From Candidatus Nomurabacteria bacterium CG1_02_43_90 (GTDB lineage: Bacteria; Patescibacteriota; Minisyncoccia; Phycocordibacterales; UBA1550), in NCBI GenBank assembly GCA_001871765.1, contig MNVN01000015.1:1-52542 (forward strand): a stretch of DNA of 52,542 nucleotides, written 5' to 3'. Below, one piece after another: positions 8,848 through 17,991 of the stretch; position 1 is the stretch's first letter; each line of letters begins with the position of its first letter. The notes beneath the pieces are model-generated. The model made no database searches. It had not been told where the DNA came from and was given only the letters and a program-made list of their open reading frames with translations. The position numbers and the translations under genes are program-made.

Positions 8848-10422
8848 ATGAATACCATCCTCATCGAAAAAATAAGAAAAGAAATTGAAGCACTCGAACC
8901 GCAGACGACGGTTGAGCGCGTGGGTACCGTGGTCAAGGCAGGTGATGGTATCGCGGAAATAGAAGGATTGCGTGATGCGATGATGGCAGAGATGGTGGTT
9001 TTTGAGTCCGCGGGTGGTAAAGATGTTGCATATACTCTCGACGAAGAACCGATTGTGGGGTCCGTACTTAATCTCGAAGAAGACTTTGTGAAGGCAGTTA
9101 TTCTCTCGGGTGCCTCACGTATTTGCGAAGGTATGGTGGTCAAAGGTACTGGTACAACGCTTTCCATTCCTGTTTCGCGCACAATGGTAGGGCGTGTAGT
9201 GAATGCACTCGGTGAACCTATCGATGGTAAAGGTTCTATCAAAGAAGAGGGAAGGCTTCCTGTTGAGCGCGTAGCGTTTGGGGTGATCGACCGTGCTGCC
9301 GTAGATACACCTGTGCATACCGGCATCAAAGCTATTGATGCAATGATTCCGATTGGTCGTGGTCAGCGCGAGCTTATCATTGGCGACCGTGGTACCGGGA
9401 AAACAGCTATCGCCCTCGATACTATTTTGAACCAGATTCACGAGCCGAAAGAATCCCGCCCTGTTTGTATTTATGTAGCGATTGGTCAAAAGGAGTCAAA
9501 GATTGCACGCATCGTGGGCGACCTTGAAGAGCGGGGTGCCATGGCGTATACGATTGTCGTCGTTGCAGGTGCTTCGGATACTGCTGCGCTCCAGTATCTC
9601 GCACCATTTACGGGGGCGACAATAGGTGAATTTTTCATGCTAAAAGGAGAGGACGCGCTTGTTGTTTATGATGACCTTTCGAAACACGCAGTTGCATATC
9701 GCCAGATGTCGCTTCTCCTTCGTCGCCCCCCAGGACGTGAAGCATATCCTGGTGATGTGTTCTATCTTCACTCACGTCTTCTTGAACGCGCCGCAAAGTT
9801 GTCAGAAAAGTTAGGCGGGGGTTCACTTACCGCACTTCCTATTATTGAAACACAGCAAGGCGATGTATCGGCATACATTCCAACCAACGTGATTTCTATC
9901 ACCGATGGGCAAATTTATTTGGATACGGACTTGTTCAACAAAGGTATGCGTCCTTCGGTGAACGTCGGGCTCTCTGTATCTCGTGTTGGTTCGAATGCGC
10001 AAACAAAAGCAATGAAAAAAGTTGCGGGCAAGATTCGTCTCGAGCTCGCACAGTTCCGTGAACTGGAAGCGTTCATGCAGTTTGCAAGCGACCTCGATAA
10101 AGAAACGCGTGAACGTATCGAGAAGGGTCGTCGCCTCTCCGAACTTTTGAAACAAAGGAACGGTTATCCTTTGCCGTTCGAAAAAGAAGTACTCGCTATT
10201 TACGCGGGAATTTCAGGGATGCTTGATAAGGTGAAGCTTGAAGACACATATATCTTTGAATCGAAGCTCATGGAATATTTTGATCGCCATGCATCGAGTA
10301 TCTTGGAAGCAATGCGTAGTGAGTGTGCGATCTCAGAGCAGACCGAAACAAATCTCAAGGAAGCCCTAGCTAACTTTGTAAATGCGCACCCAGAACTCTT
10401 CATTGCTCCCGAGAGCAATTAA
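8848..10422 (+). CDS. atpA: F1 ATP synthase subunit alpha
   Basis: This 524-residue non-catalytic nucleotide-binding subunit of F1 is complete. The P-loop GDRGTGKT lies at residues 179-186, with the upstream RGQRELIIG segment, [19 protein letters not shown] and [14 protein letters not shown] downstream. Length is normal. It starts 2 nt after atpH and is followed by an 80-bp gap that carries a short GACTATC tandem repeat before atpG. Confidence 0.97.
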   Translation: MNTILIEKIRKEIEALEPQTTVERVGTVVKAGDGIAEIEGLRDAMMAEMVVFESAGGKDVAYTLDEEPIVGSVLNLEEDFVKAVILSGASRICEGMVVKGTGTTLSIPVSRTMVGRVVNALGEPIDGKGSIKEEGRLPVERVAFGVIDRAAVDTPVHTGIKAIDAMIPIGRGQRELIIGDRGTGKTAIALDTILNQIHEPKESRPVCIYVAIGQKESKIARIVGDLEERGAMAYTIVVVAGASDTAALQYLAPFTGATIGEFFMLKGEDALVVYDDLSKHAVAYRQMSLLLRRPPGREAYPGDVFYLHSRLLERAAKLSEKLGGGSLTALPIIETQQGDVSAYIPTNVISITDGQIYLDTDLFNKGMRPSVNVGLSVSRVGSNAQTKAMKKVAGKIRLELAQFRELEAFMQFASDLDKETRERIEKGRRLSELLKQRNGYPLPFEKEVLAIYAGISGMLDKVKLEDTYIFESKLMEYFDRHASSILEAMRSECAISEQTETNLKEALANFVNAHPELFIAPESN

Positions 10423-10479
10423 TATTCCTTATTAAGTAAAAACCACCAACTCCCTCGACTGCATTTTCTAAAAACTAAT

Positions 10480-10493
10480 GACTATCGACTATC
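10480..10493. repeat. Tandem heptamer GACTATC x2
   Basis: Two exact copies of GACTATC lie in the atpA-atpG gap. Its reverse complement, GATAGTC, closely matches the AATAGTC heptamers inside mnmA at 30322-30356. Confidence 0.5.
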
Positions 10494-10503
10494 AACCACC
10501 CCT

Positions 10504-11430
10504 ATGTCCTCTCTTCGATCCATCAAAGACAAAATTCGCTCCGTCGGAAAGACTCACCAGGTAACCAAAGCCATGGAGGCGGTTTCGGGTGTAAAGATGC
10601 GCAAGGCACAGCTTGCTGCACTCTCTGCGCGGCCATACGCGCTTGCTGCTTTTCGCATCCTCTTGCGCATCGTTAACTCTGTGGACATCTCTCGCCACCG
10701 CTTGGTGCTTCCGCGCCCTGTAGAAAAAATGTTGGTGATCATTATCACGAGCGACAAGGGGCTTGCAGGGGGTTTGAATAGTGGCACTGAAAAGTGTGCA
10801 CTTGAAGCGTTGGCGGTAAAGGGAATCGCTCTCGAGAATACAGGTATTATCGCCATCGGACACAAAGGGGAAGAATTTTTTACACACCGCGGGTATATTC
10901 TGGAGGAACATATAGAAACAAAAAAAGACGAAAGTACCCTTGCTGATTTTACGGGTGTTGTGTCGCTTATTACCAACCTTTTTACCCGCGGAGAATACGA
11001 CGAATGCGTTTTAGTGTACACCGCATTTCGTTCTACCTTTGAACAAGAGCCTGTCCTGCGCACGCTTTTACCACTTTCTGTTGAAGGACTGCGCGGGATG
11101 GTAGAGGGTATTGTTCCCAAGCACGGCAAGTTCGCCGAGCTTAATGACCATCTCGATGTAGAAGAACATCCCAAGAATTATCTTTTTGAACCATCACCTG
11201 AAGTGGTTTTTGAAACTTTGCTCCCTCATTTACTCGCCATAGAAATTTACCACGCATTTCTTGAAGAAAAAGCATCTGAACATTCAGCGCGTATGGTAGC
11301 AATGCGGAACGCTTCCGACAAAGCAAGTGAGGTTACGTTCTCTCTTACTCGTGAATACAACAAAGCCCGCCAGAGTGCAATCACAAGTGAGATGAGTGAG
11401 ATTATTGGGGGGATGGAGGCGATGAAATAG
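10504..11430 (+). CDS. atpG: F1 ATP synthase subunit gamma
   Basis: A 308-residue central shaft subunit. The N-terminal helix (RSIKDKIRSVGKTHQVTKAMEAVSGVK, about residues 4-30) and the C-terminal helix (MRNASDKASE, then NKARQSAITSEMSEI) form the coiled coil inside the alpha3beta3 ring. The Rossmann-like middle begins with VIIITSDKGLAGGLN. It is slightly longer than most gamma subunits. The next ATP synthase gene, atpD, is 878 bp away because a toxin-antitoxin locus lies between. Confidence 0.93.
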   Translation: MSSLRSIKDKIRSVGKTHQVTKAMEAVSGVKMRKAQLAALSARPYALAAFRILLRIVNSVDISRHRLVLPRPVEKMLVIIITSDKGLAGGLNSGTEKCALEALAVKGIALENTGIIAIGHKGEEFFTHRGYILEEHIETKKDESTLADFTGVVSLITNLFTRGEYDECVLVYTAFRSTFEQEPVLRTLLPLSVEGLRGMVEGIVPKHGKFAELNDHLDVEEHPKNYLFEPSPEVVFETLLPHLLAIEIYHAFLEEKASEHSARMVAMRNASDKASEVTFSLTREYNKARQSAITSEMSEIIGGMEAMK

Positions 11431-11701
11431 CTTGGGGCCCGTCTTGTGGAACTTGCCCTTAGGTCATTCTGCTGAATGAGGTACGGATATTTTTCTGCTG
11501 AAAAAGCTCCAAGGGCGATTTTGTTAAATCGTCCTCGAGTTCGCTTCTGTTTAAAAAAAGGGGTGACCCGTGGAGGTTTTCGGATTCATGGGAAACAAAA
11601 AAAACGGGGTTGCCAAAAAAGACAACACCCGCAATTGTTTATGAAATTGTGTGGTGTAATTTAGTTTGACGTTACCGTATGGCACATGGTAGTACTATAA
11701 T
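11431..11701. other. Intergenic stretch before hicB
   Basis: These 271 bp hold no convincing gene; an open frame of 62 codons at 11476-11664 is basic and repetitive and I do not accept it. Small hairpins are seen, such as GGCGATTT/AAATCGTC near 11515-11534 and GGGTTG/CAACACCC near 11608-11632. A TATAAT abuts the hicB start codon at 11696-11701. Confidence 0.4.
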
Positions 11702-11926
11702 ATGAAACAGCAATTTACGGCGGTATATAAAAAAAGTGGGAAATGTTATCTCGGTTGGGTCGAGGAACTTTCTGGTGTAAATACACAAGGACGTACCCTT
11801 GATGAAACTCGTAAAAATCTCGAAGAAGCACTCGGCCTTGTTCTTGAAGTCAATCGTGTGATCAGTCGTAAAGATGCAGGTGTTCGTGCTCTTCGTGAAC
11901 CACTTAGTATTCTTATTCCTGCGTAA
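11702..11926 (+). CDS. hicB: HicB-family antitoxin
   Basis: A 74-residue protein with the small partially decayed RNase-H-like HicB fold: FTAVYKK, then GWVEELSGVNTQGRTLDETRKN and a helix EEALGLVLEVN. No C-terminal DNA-binding domain is visible, so it resembles the short HicB form. HicB proteins bind and neutralise HicA. The stop TAA is directly followed by the hicA ATG. A TATAAT ends at the base before the ATG, too close for an ordinary promoter, so the true transcription start is unclear. The pair sits between atpG and atpD on the same strand. Confidence 0.8.
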   Translation: MKQQFTAVYKKSGKCYLGWVEELSGVNTQGRTLDETRKNLEEALGLVLEVNRVISRKDAGVRALREPLSILIPA

Positions 11927-12122
11927 ATGAAGCGAATCGATCTTCTTAAACATCTTAGCAAAGAAGGCTGTACGCTTATGCGTGAAGGTGCATCTCATAG
12001 CGTATTTTTTAATGTAATGACTCGTCGTACCTCAAACCGTATCACGTCATACTGAGATTGATAACAATCTTGCACAAAAGGTTTGTCGTGACCTTGGAGT
12101 TTCTAAGTGCTCTAAAAAATAG
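11927..12122 (+). pseudogene. hicA: HicA-family mRNA interferase toxin, frameshifted
   Basis: The frame starting at 11927 reads MKRIDLLKHLSKEGCTLMRE and then GASHSVFFN, the HicA double-stranded-RNA-binding-like fold with its catalytic His. It then stops at 12053-12055 after 42 codons. One frame over, the expected C-terminus continues (SRHTEIDNNLAQKVCRDLGVS) to a TAG at 12120-12122. Removing one base near 12036-12040 restores a 64-residue HicA. As read, the toxin is truncated and probably inactive; the antitoxin is intact. A sequencing error is the alternative. HicA toxins cleave mRNA and tmRNA. Confidence 0.8.
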
Positions 12123-13691
<1,569 letters not shown>

Positions 13692-13701
13692 CGCAACTAA
13701 T

Positions 13702-13935
13702 ATGAAACTTACCATTGCAAAAGTAGATGAAGTTCTTTTTTTAGGAGAAGCAAAAAGTCTTTCTTGTCCGGGGACTTCAGGTGATCTCACTATTCTTCCC
13801 AATCATTCTCCGTTGGTTACCCCGCTCAAAAAGGGAGACCTCAAGGTTATTGATCACGAGGACAAAGAACTTATTATTCCTATCGAGCAAGGAGTTCTTG
13901 AGGTAGGGGGCAACGAAGTAACGGTGATATTGTAA
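13702..13935 (+). CDS. atpC: F1 ATP synthase subunit epsilon, N-terminal domain only
   Basis: A 77-residue protein matching the epsilon beta-sandwich (VLFLGEAKSLSCPGTSGDLTILPNHSPLVTPLK). The usual C-terminal helical hairpin of about 45-50 residues is absent. That hairpin can extend and inhibit ATP hydrolysis in many bacteria, so this enzyme should lack that control. The N-terminal domain alone is enough to join gamma to the c-ring. The start at 13702 follows the atpD stop by 10 nt. Confidence 0.9.
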   Translation: MKLTIAKVDEVLFLGEAKSLSCPGTSGDLTILPNHSPLVTPLKKGDLKVIDHEDKELIIPIEQGVLEVGGNEVTVIL

Positions 13936-13946
13936 TTTTACACGTA

Positions 13947-14537
13947 TTACCTGCAGACTTTCCCTTTTTGCAGATTTTTTATCATCACGGGTATCCTTTT
14001 GAAATCCTCTTTCAATACTTCGCGAAGGGCGCCGTTATAGAGTGCCGCGGCGGGGTGGTAGAGGGGAAGGAAGTTGCGGGTTTTTCCAAAATAATTTGAA
14101 GTGACGAGTACGCCGTGTGCTTCAGAAATTTTTGCATCAGGGAAAAATTGATGCATCGCGTGTCGCCCAAGCAAAACAATAAGGGTTGGGTCAATGATTT
14201 TAATTTCTTCAGTAAGCCATTCTGAACAGTCCGCAATTTCCTTAGGAAGCGGGTCGCGATTGTTGGGCGGGCGATATTTTACAATATTTGTAATATATAC
14301 TTCCTCGCGTTTGAGGTTAATGCTTGCCAGCATTTCTTCGAGAAATTTCCCTGCGGAGCCGACAAAGGGTCGCCCCAACTCGTCTTCTTTTTTGCCTGGT
14401 GCTTCACCAATAAACACGACAGTGGCACTATGACTACCTTCGCCACAAACGCCTTGTGTAGCCTCATTTTTGAGCCCACAGGTGCATCCTAGAAGCCATT
14501 TTCCATTAAGGTTTTTGAGGAGAGCTTTTTTGTCCAT
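13947..14537 (-). CDS. Family 4-type uracil-DNA glycosylase
   Basis: A 196-residue protein of the UDG superfamily that removes uracil from DNA. Motif GEAPGKKEDELGRPFVGSAG lies at about residues 45-64, then YITNIVKYRPPNNRDP (81-96), and the late motif LPLYHPAAALYN. In family 4, four cysteines hold a 4Fe-4S cluster: a CxxC near the N-terminus, one in the KCRPP position, and one about 15 residues later. Here the N-terminal pair is spaced C18-x-C20, the KCRPP position is Tyr88, and Cys104 is kept; an extra Cys31 is present. The cluster may be rearranged or lost. Transcribed opposite to the atp operon, with 11 bp between stops. Confidence 0.9.
   Translation of the reverse strand: MDKKALLKNLNGKWLLGCTCGLKNEATQGVCGEGSHSATVVFIGEAPGKKEDELGRPFVGSAGKFLEEMLASINLKREEVYITNIVKYRPPNNRDPLPKEIADCSEWLTEEIKIIDPTLIVLLGRHAMHQFFPDAKISEAHGVLVTSNYFGKTRNFLPLYHPAAALYNGALREVLKEDFKRIPVMIKNLQKGKVCR
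13951..13980 (+). terminator. Possible terminator of the atp operon
   Basis: CTGCA (13951-13955) pairs with TGCAG (13969-13973), followed by A and six T. It lies inside the 3' end of the opposing glycosylase gene. The stem is short. Confidence 0.4.
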
Positions 14538-14565
14538 AGGGCGATTGTAGCATATTTATCAGTGC

Positions 14566-14594
14566 TTGATTTTTGTTTTTTAAGAGAATACAAT
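14566..14594 (+). promoter_or_regulatory. Promoter giving a leaderless mRNA for the gene at 14601
   Basis: TTGATT (14566-14571), exact 17-nt spacer, TACAAT (14589-14594). The start codon begins 7 nt after the -10, at the expected transcription start. Confidence 0.65.
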
Positions 14595-14600
14595 AACACT

Positions 14601-14834
14601 ATGTTTAATTTTGAATTAACTTCGCGCGAAAATAAAGAAAATATTCCGCAACACAACCCCGAGAATAATAAGGGGCTGGAAGGAGCATGTGTAACTTGCC
14701 ATGGAGAAGGTCAGGTCCCACATGGTTTTTTAAAACCTAAAAAAGTTTGCGGAGAATGCCATGGAAAAGGTTTTGTAAAACCTTCGGCAGAGCCAGAGAG
14801 AAAGTACGATTGGGAAACAGGCACGGTGCACTAA
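14601..14834 (+). CDS. Small protein with two DnaJ-type CxxCHG zinc motifs
   Basis: A 77-residue protein. After a polar N-terminal tail it has CVTCHGEG and, 17 residues on, CGECHGKG. This is half of the four CxxCxGxG repeats in the DnaJ zinc domain, enough for one zinc ion. The motifs also fit CxxCH haem attachment, but there is no export signal, so zinc is more likely. The start at 14601 is chosen because a strong promoter ends 6 nt before it; an upstream in-frame ATG at 14562 lies before the -35. It is divergent from the glycosylase. Role unknown; binding of unfolded protein or a partner is a guess. Confidence 0.7.
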   Translation: MFNFELTSRENKENIPQHNPENNKGLEGACVTCHGEGQVPHGFLKPKKVCGECHGKGFVKPSAEPERKYDWETGTVH

Positions 14835-14837
14835 TTT

Positions 14838-15342
14838 TTAAATCTGGTATTTCTTGTGAAGTGTTATGGGGACACCTGCATTTCTAGATTTGTCGACAGT
14901 GTCTTGTGTGTCAGTACTCTCGTTGACCTGGAACGCATATACCTCGTCCGAGTACGTAACTTCTTGGTCGTGGCGCAAATTGTAGTGCTCTTGAGTGATT
15001 ATTTTATACCGCATTTCTAAAAGGCTCGCAGGGTTCATCTCTTTAATTCTTTTTAAAATTATTGAGAGATTTTCGATGTCATTTTTCGTCACGGGTTCGT
15101 GGAACCAGTTGGTGTAGTAGTCTTGGATATAGCTATCAAGTCGCGCGGGAATAATAACCCGAAGCTGTGTTGCACTAGGATTATGTTTCAACACCTCATC
15201 CATTGCAAAGTAATCTACTCCTGTTGCCCCCCGTAACCACGCCGTCGCCTCGCGCAAGAACTTCGCATACCGCATTACGCACATCTTGCTCGACTTCTTC
15301 GTTGGTAAGGCTCCATGTTCCTGTAAATAAGACCCATTTCAT
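14838..15342 (-). pseudogene. SLOG/DprA-like Rossmann protein, frameshifted at a G6 tract
   Basis: The frame from 15342 reads MKWVLFTGTW, then VLARGDGVVTGG, and leaves the family at the six G of 15227-15232 (minus strand). The adjoining frame resumes with TGVDYFAMDEVL and runs to a stop at 14838. Joined, they give about 167 residues with the nucleotide-binding turn (T)GGATGVD typical of SLOG/DprA-type Rossmann folds. One G too many, or two too few, explains the break. It may be a true mutation, a slippage-controlled gene, or a sequencing error. It faces away from the methyltransferase at 15387. Confidence 0.7.
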
Positions 15343-15386
15343 AGTGGGCTCACTATACCGTAATTTTATGGTATAATCAACCGCAT

Positions 15387-16172
15387 ATGACAGAACGAAA
15401 ACCAACAAAGAAAGCACATGGCACGTCGTGGGGAGGCGTAGCACATTGGTACGACACGCTTCTTGCGAGCGACGACACCTATCAAGCGCAGGTTATTTTG
15501 CCCAACTTGTTGCGCGTTATGAGTCTCAAAAAAGGTGAGCGAGTACTTGACCTTGGGTGCGGGCAAGGTTTCTTTTCGCGTGCTTTTGCAAAAGAGGGTG
15601 CGACGGTGGTGGGTGTTGATTTGAGCAAAGAGCTCATCGCTATTGCAAAAAAGACGACTACCGATACCTCGGCGAAGATTGAATTTTTTGCATCAAGCGC
15701 CGAAGACCTCCATCGTTTTGAGGATGCCAGTTTTGATAAGATTGCCGTAGTCCTTGCAGTACAAAACATGGAAGCCCCCCACCTTGTGTTCAAAGAATGT
15801 TTCCGCGTACTAAAAAATAAAGGTTCTTTGTATGTTGTCGTCAACCATCCTGCATTTCGTGTTCCACAAAATTCTGACTGGGGATATGACGAAGCAAAAA
15901 AGGTGCAGTACCGTCGTACCGAGCGATATCTTTCGGAATCAAAAGTTATTATTGAAATGAACCCCGGCAACCCACATGGTGCGACGACGATTTCTTTTCA
16001 TCGCCCTCTCCAATATTTTTTCAAGACTCTTGCGAATGCAGGATTTTGTGTTGCGCGTCTTGAGGAGTGGACATCGCATCGCGAAAGCGAAAAAGGTCCC
16101 CGCAAGGTCGAAGAAGATCACGCACGCAAAGAAATTCCGTTATTTATGATGATGGAGGTAATAAAACGATAA
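15387..16172 (+). CDS. Class I SAM-dependent methyltransferase
   Basis: A 261-residue protein with the SAM-binding motif VLDLGCGQGFFSRAFAKEGA at about residues 50-69, acidic VVGVDLS after the second strand, and the post-motif region FDKIAVVLAVQNM. The C-terminal part carries a substrate-binding insertion. It resembles UbiE/BioC-type small-molecule methyltransferases, but the substrate cannot be read from the sequence. A TATAAT (15372-15377) ends 9 nt before the ATG, so the mRNA would have almost no leader. Confidence 0.85.
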   Translation: MTERKPTKKAHGTSWGGVAHWYDTLLASDDTYQAQVILPNLLRVMSLKKGERVLDLGCGQGFFSRAFAKEGATVVGVDLSKELIAIAKKTTTDTSAKIEFFASSAEDLHRFEDASFDKIAVVLAVQNMEAPHLVFKECFRVLKNKGSLYVVVNHPAFRVPQNSDWGYDEAKKVQYRRTERYLSESKVIIEMNPGNPHGATTISFHRPLQYFFKTLANAGFCVARLEEWTSHRESEKGPRKVEEDHARKEIPLFMMMEVIKR

Positions 16173-16176
16173 CCGT

Positions 16177-17205
16177 ATGATAGGACAACTACTTGGTATT
16201 ATTGCAGGGATTTTTGCACTTGTTGCGGCTGGGGCGCTTTCGTATGTTTCGCTTGAACAGTCGTTTGGACCACGGACGGTTATGCCACCAACTTCTGCGA
16301 TAGTACAGAAAACTCCCGTTGTTGCTGTCGCCACACCTTCGTCCTCAGCTGTTATTACTCCCAAGAAAACAACATCGGTACCAGTACCTGCGAAGGTTTC
16401 AGTTCCCACAAAAACAAACGGTAGCCTTACTCCCGCAAAAGCAAATGTCGGAAAAACGATAGTTACGCCAGGGCCACTACGTGCGACAACTATTACGCTA
16501 CCAAGCTCATCATCGGCGCCCTCTGACCTCACGGTTTCAGGGGTCATTCTCTATACCAATAGCGAACGTGCGCAAAATGGCGGACTCCCCGCACTCACCG
16601 AAAATTCATTCCTTGATCGTGATGCGCAAATGAAACTTGCTGACATGTTTGCAAAGCAGTATTTCGAACACGTGTCGCCGACGGGTGTTGGTCCTGGCGA
16701 CCTCGCAAAAGCAGTAGGATATCCGTACGTGATTGTGGGAGAGAACCTCGCCCTTGGGGACTTTGGATCTAATCAAGGCGTACTCACGGCGTGGATGAAT
16801 AGCCCTGGGCATCGTGCGAACATATTGAACCCACACTATACAGAGATAGGGGTTGCGGTAGGCAAAGGAATGTACGAAGGACGCATGACCTGGCTTGCGG
16901 TGCAGAGTTTTGGCATGCCACTTTCTGCTTGTCCAGAGATATCTGTTGCCGTAAAAAATCAGATTGATGCAAACAATACCGAAATCGCGCGCCTGCGCGC
17001 TGCTCTTGATGCAAAAAAAGCACAGGTTGATGCAACTCCAACGAGTGACCCAAATTACAATACCTACGCAAATGAATTTAATGCGTTAGTTCCGCAGTAC
17101 AACATGATCATTGAAATGAACCGTACGCTTGTTGCAAACTATAATACGAGTGTGCAAGTGTTTAATGATTGTATCAACGTCGCAGGAACTGCCGTTGCAC
17201 ACTAA
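16177..17205 (+). CDS. Membrane-anchored CAP (SCP/PR1) domain protein
   Basis: 342 residues. An uncleaved signal-anchor helix (about 5-25) is followed by a Ser/Thr/Pro/Val-rich linker (about 35-120). A CAP domain follows (about 125-250) with ILYTNSERAQNG, the His in EHVSPTG, GENLALG and SPGHRANILNPHYTEIGVAV. The tail (about 260-340) has helical repeats and ends near a lone Cys. CAP proteins act outside the cell; a binding or peptidase-like role at the surface is plausible. It begins 4 nt after the methyltransferase stop, and the exonuclease gene starts 2 nt after it, so all three are probably one transcript. Confidence 0.85.
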   Translation: MIGQLLGIIAGIFALVAAGALSYVSLEQSFGPRTVMPPTSAIVQKTPVVAVATPSSSAVITPKKTTSVPVPAKVSVPTKTNGSLTPAKANVGKTIVTPGPLRATTITLPSSSSAPSDLTVSGVILYTNSERAQNGGLPALTENSFLDRDAQMKLADMFAKQYFEHVSPTGVGPGDLAKAVGYPYVIVGENLALGDFGSNQGVLTAWMNSPGHRANILNPHYTEIGVAVGKGMYEGRMTWLAVQSFGMPLSACPEISVAVKNQIDANNTEIARLRAALDAKKAQVDATPTSDPNYNTYANEFNALVPQYNMIIEMNRTLVANYNTSVQVFNDCINVAGTAVAH

Positions 17206-17207
17206 TA

Positions 17208-17912
17208 ATGAGTACCTTAATTTTTGATATTGAAACGGTTGGCGAAGATTTTGATTCTTTCGATGAAACCACGCAGGCATCGCTCACGCGCTGGGTTCGT
17301 CGTGAGCCACTTGCCGAGCAGGAGCGCCTTTTGGGTGAAGTGAAAAATGGCCTTGGCCTCTCGCCACTCACCGGGCGCATTGTTGCTATTGGTGTCCTTG
17401 ATGAAGAGAAAGGGAAGGGGGCGGTATATTTTGACGCACCCAAGGGTGACTTTCCTGAGCGCGAAGAGAACGGCATGAAGCTCAAGCCAATGAGTGAAAA
17501 AGAAATGCTCGAAAACTTTTGGCGAGGAGTTGCCGAATACGAAACGTTCATTAGTTTCAATGGACGAGGGTTTGACGTCCCGTTCCTTATGGTACGTTCA
17601 GCAGTTCATGGTATTCGCCCCACGAAAGATTTAATGTCCAACCGCTACCTCGAAAGCCAAGACTATGACGCGCGTCACATTGACCTCATGGATCAGCTTT
17701 CTTTTTATGGTGCAGTACGTCGAAAGGGAAGTCTTCATATGTGGTGTCGCGTATTTGGCATTGAGAGTCCCAAAGCCGATGGTGTGTCAGGTGCAGATAT
17801 TAAGCGCCTCTTTGACGAAGCACGTTTTGAAGACATCGCGCGCTATAACGCAAAAGACCTTTTTGCGACCCGCGATCTCTACCGGCATTGGCGAAAGAAT
17901 GTGGCGTTTTAG
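17208..17912 (+). CDS. Predicted 3'-5' exonuclease, PolB-exonuclease-like
   Basis: A 234-residue DnaQ/RNase H-like fold protein. ExoI is IFDIETVG (Asp and Glu), ExoII is ISFNGRGFDVPFL, and ExoIII is YNAKDLFATRDLY. The layout matches the stand-alone family related to the exonuclease domain of family B polymerases. It would remove nucleotides from DNA 3' ends with two metal ions. I chose ATG 17208, 2 nt after the CAP gene. A putative PD-(D/E)XK nuclease is the next gene. Confidence 0.85.
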   Translation: MSTLIFDIETVGEDFDSFDETTQASLTRWVRREPLAEQERLLGEVKNGLGLSPLTGRIVAIGVLDEEKGKGAVYFDAPKGDFPEREENGMKLKPMSEKEMLENFWRGVAEYETFISFNGRGFDVPFLMVRSAVHGIRPTKDLMSNRYLESQDYDARHIDLMDQLSFYGAVRRKGSLHMWCRVFGIESPKADGVSGADIKRLFDEARFEDIARYNAKDLFATRDLYRHWRKNVAF

Positions 17913-17991
17913 TTGTTTTCAAAAAGGACCGTCCTTTTTATCCAAAAGATTCTCATATTCAATCGTCCACTATTTATGCTACACTATCCCT

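Noticed and set aside
11476-11664. Open frame of 62 codons between atpG and hicB
   Set aside because: Basic, low-complexity product over hairpins, no ribosome site or family resemblance.
14675-14780. Two CxxCH motifs that could bind haem c
   Set aside because: There is no signal peptide or membrane anchor, and each motif continues as CxxCHGxG, the DnaJ zinc pattern.
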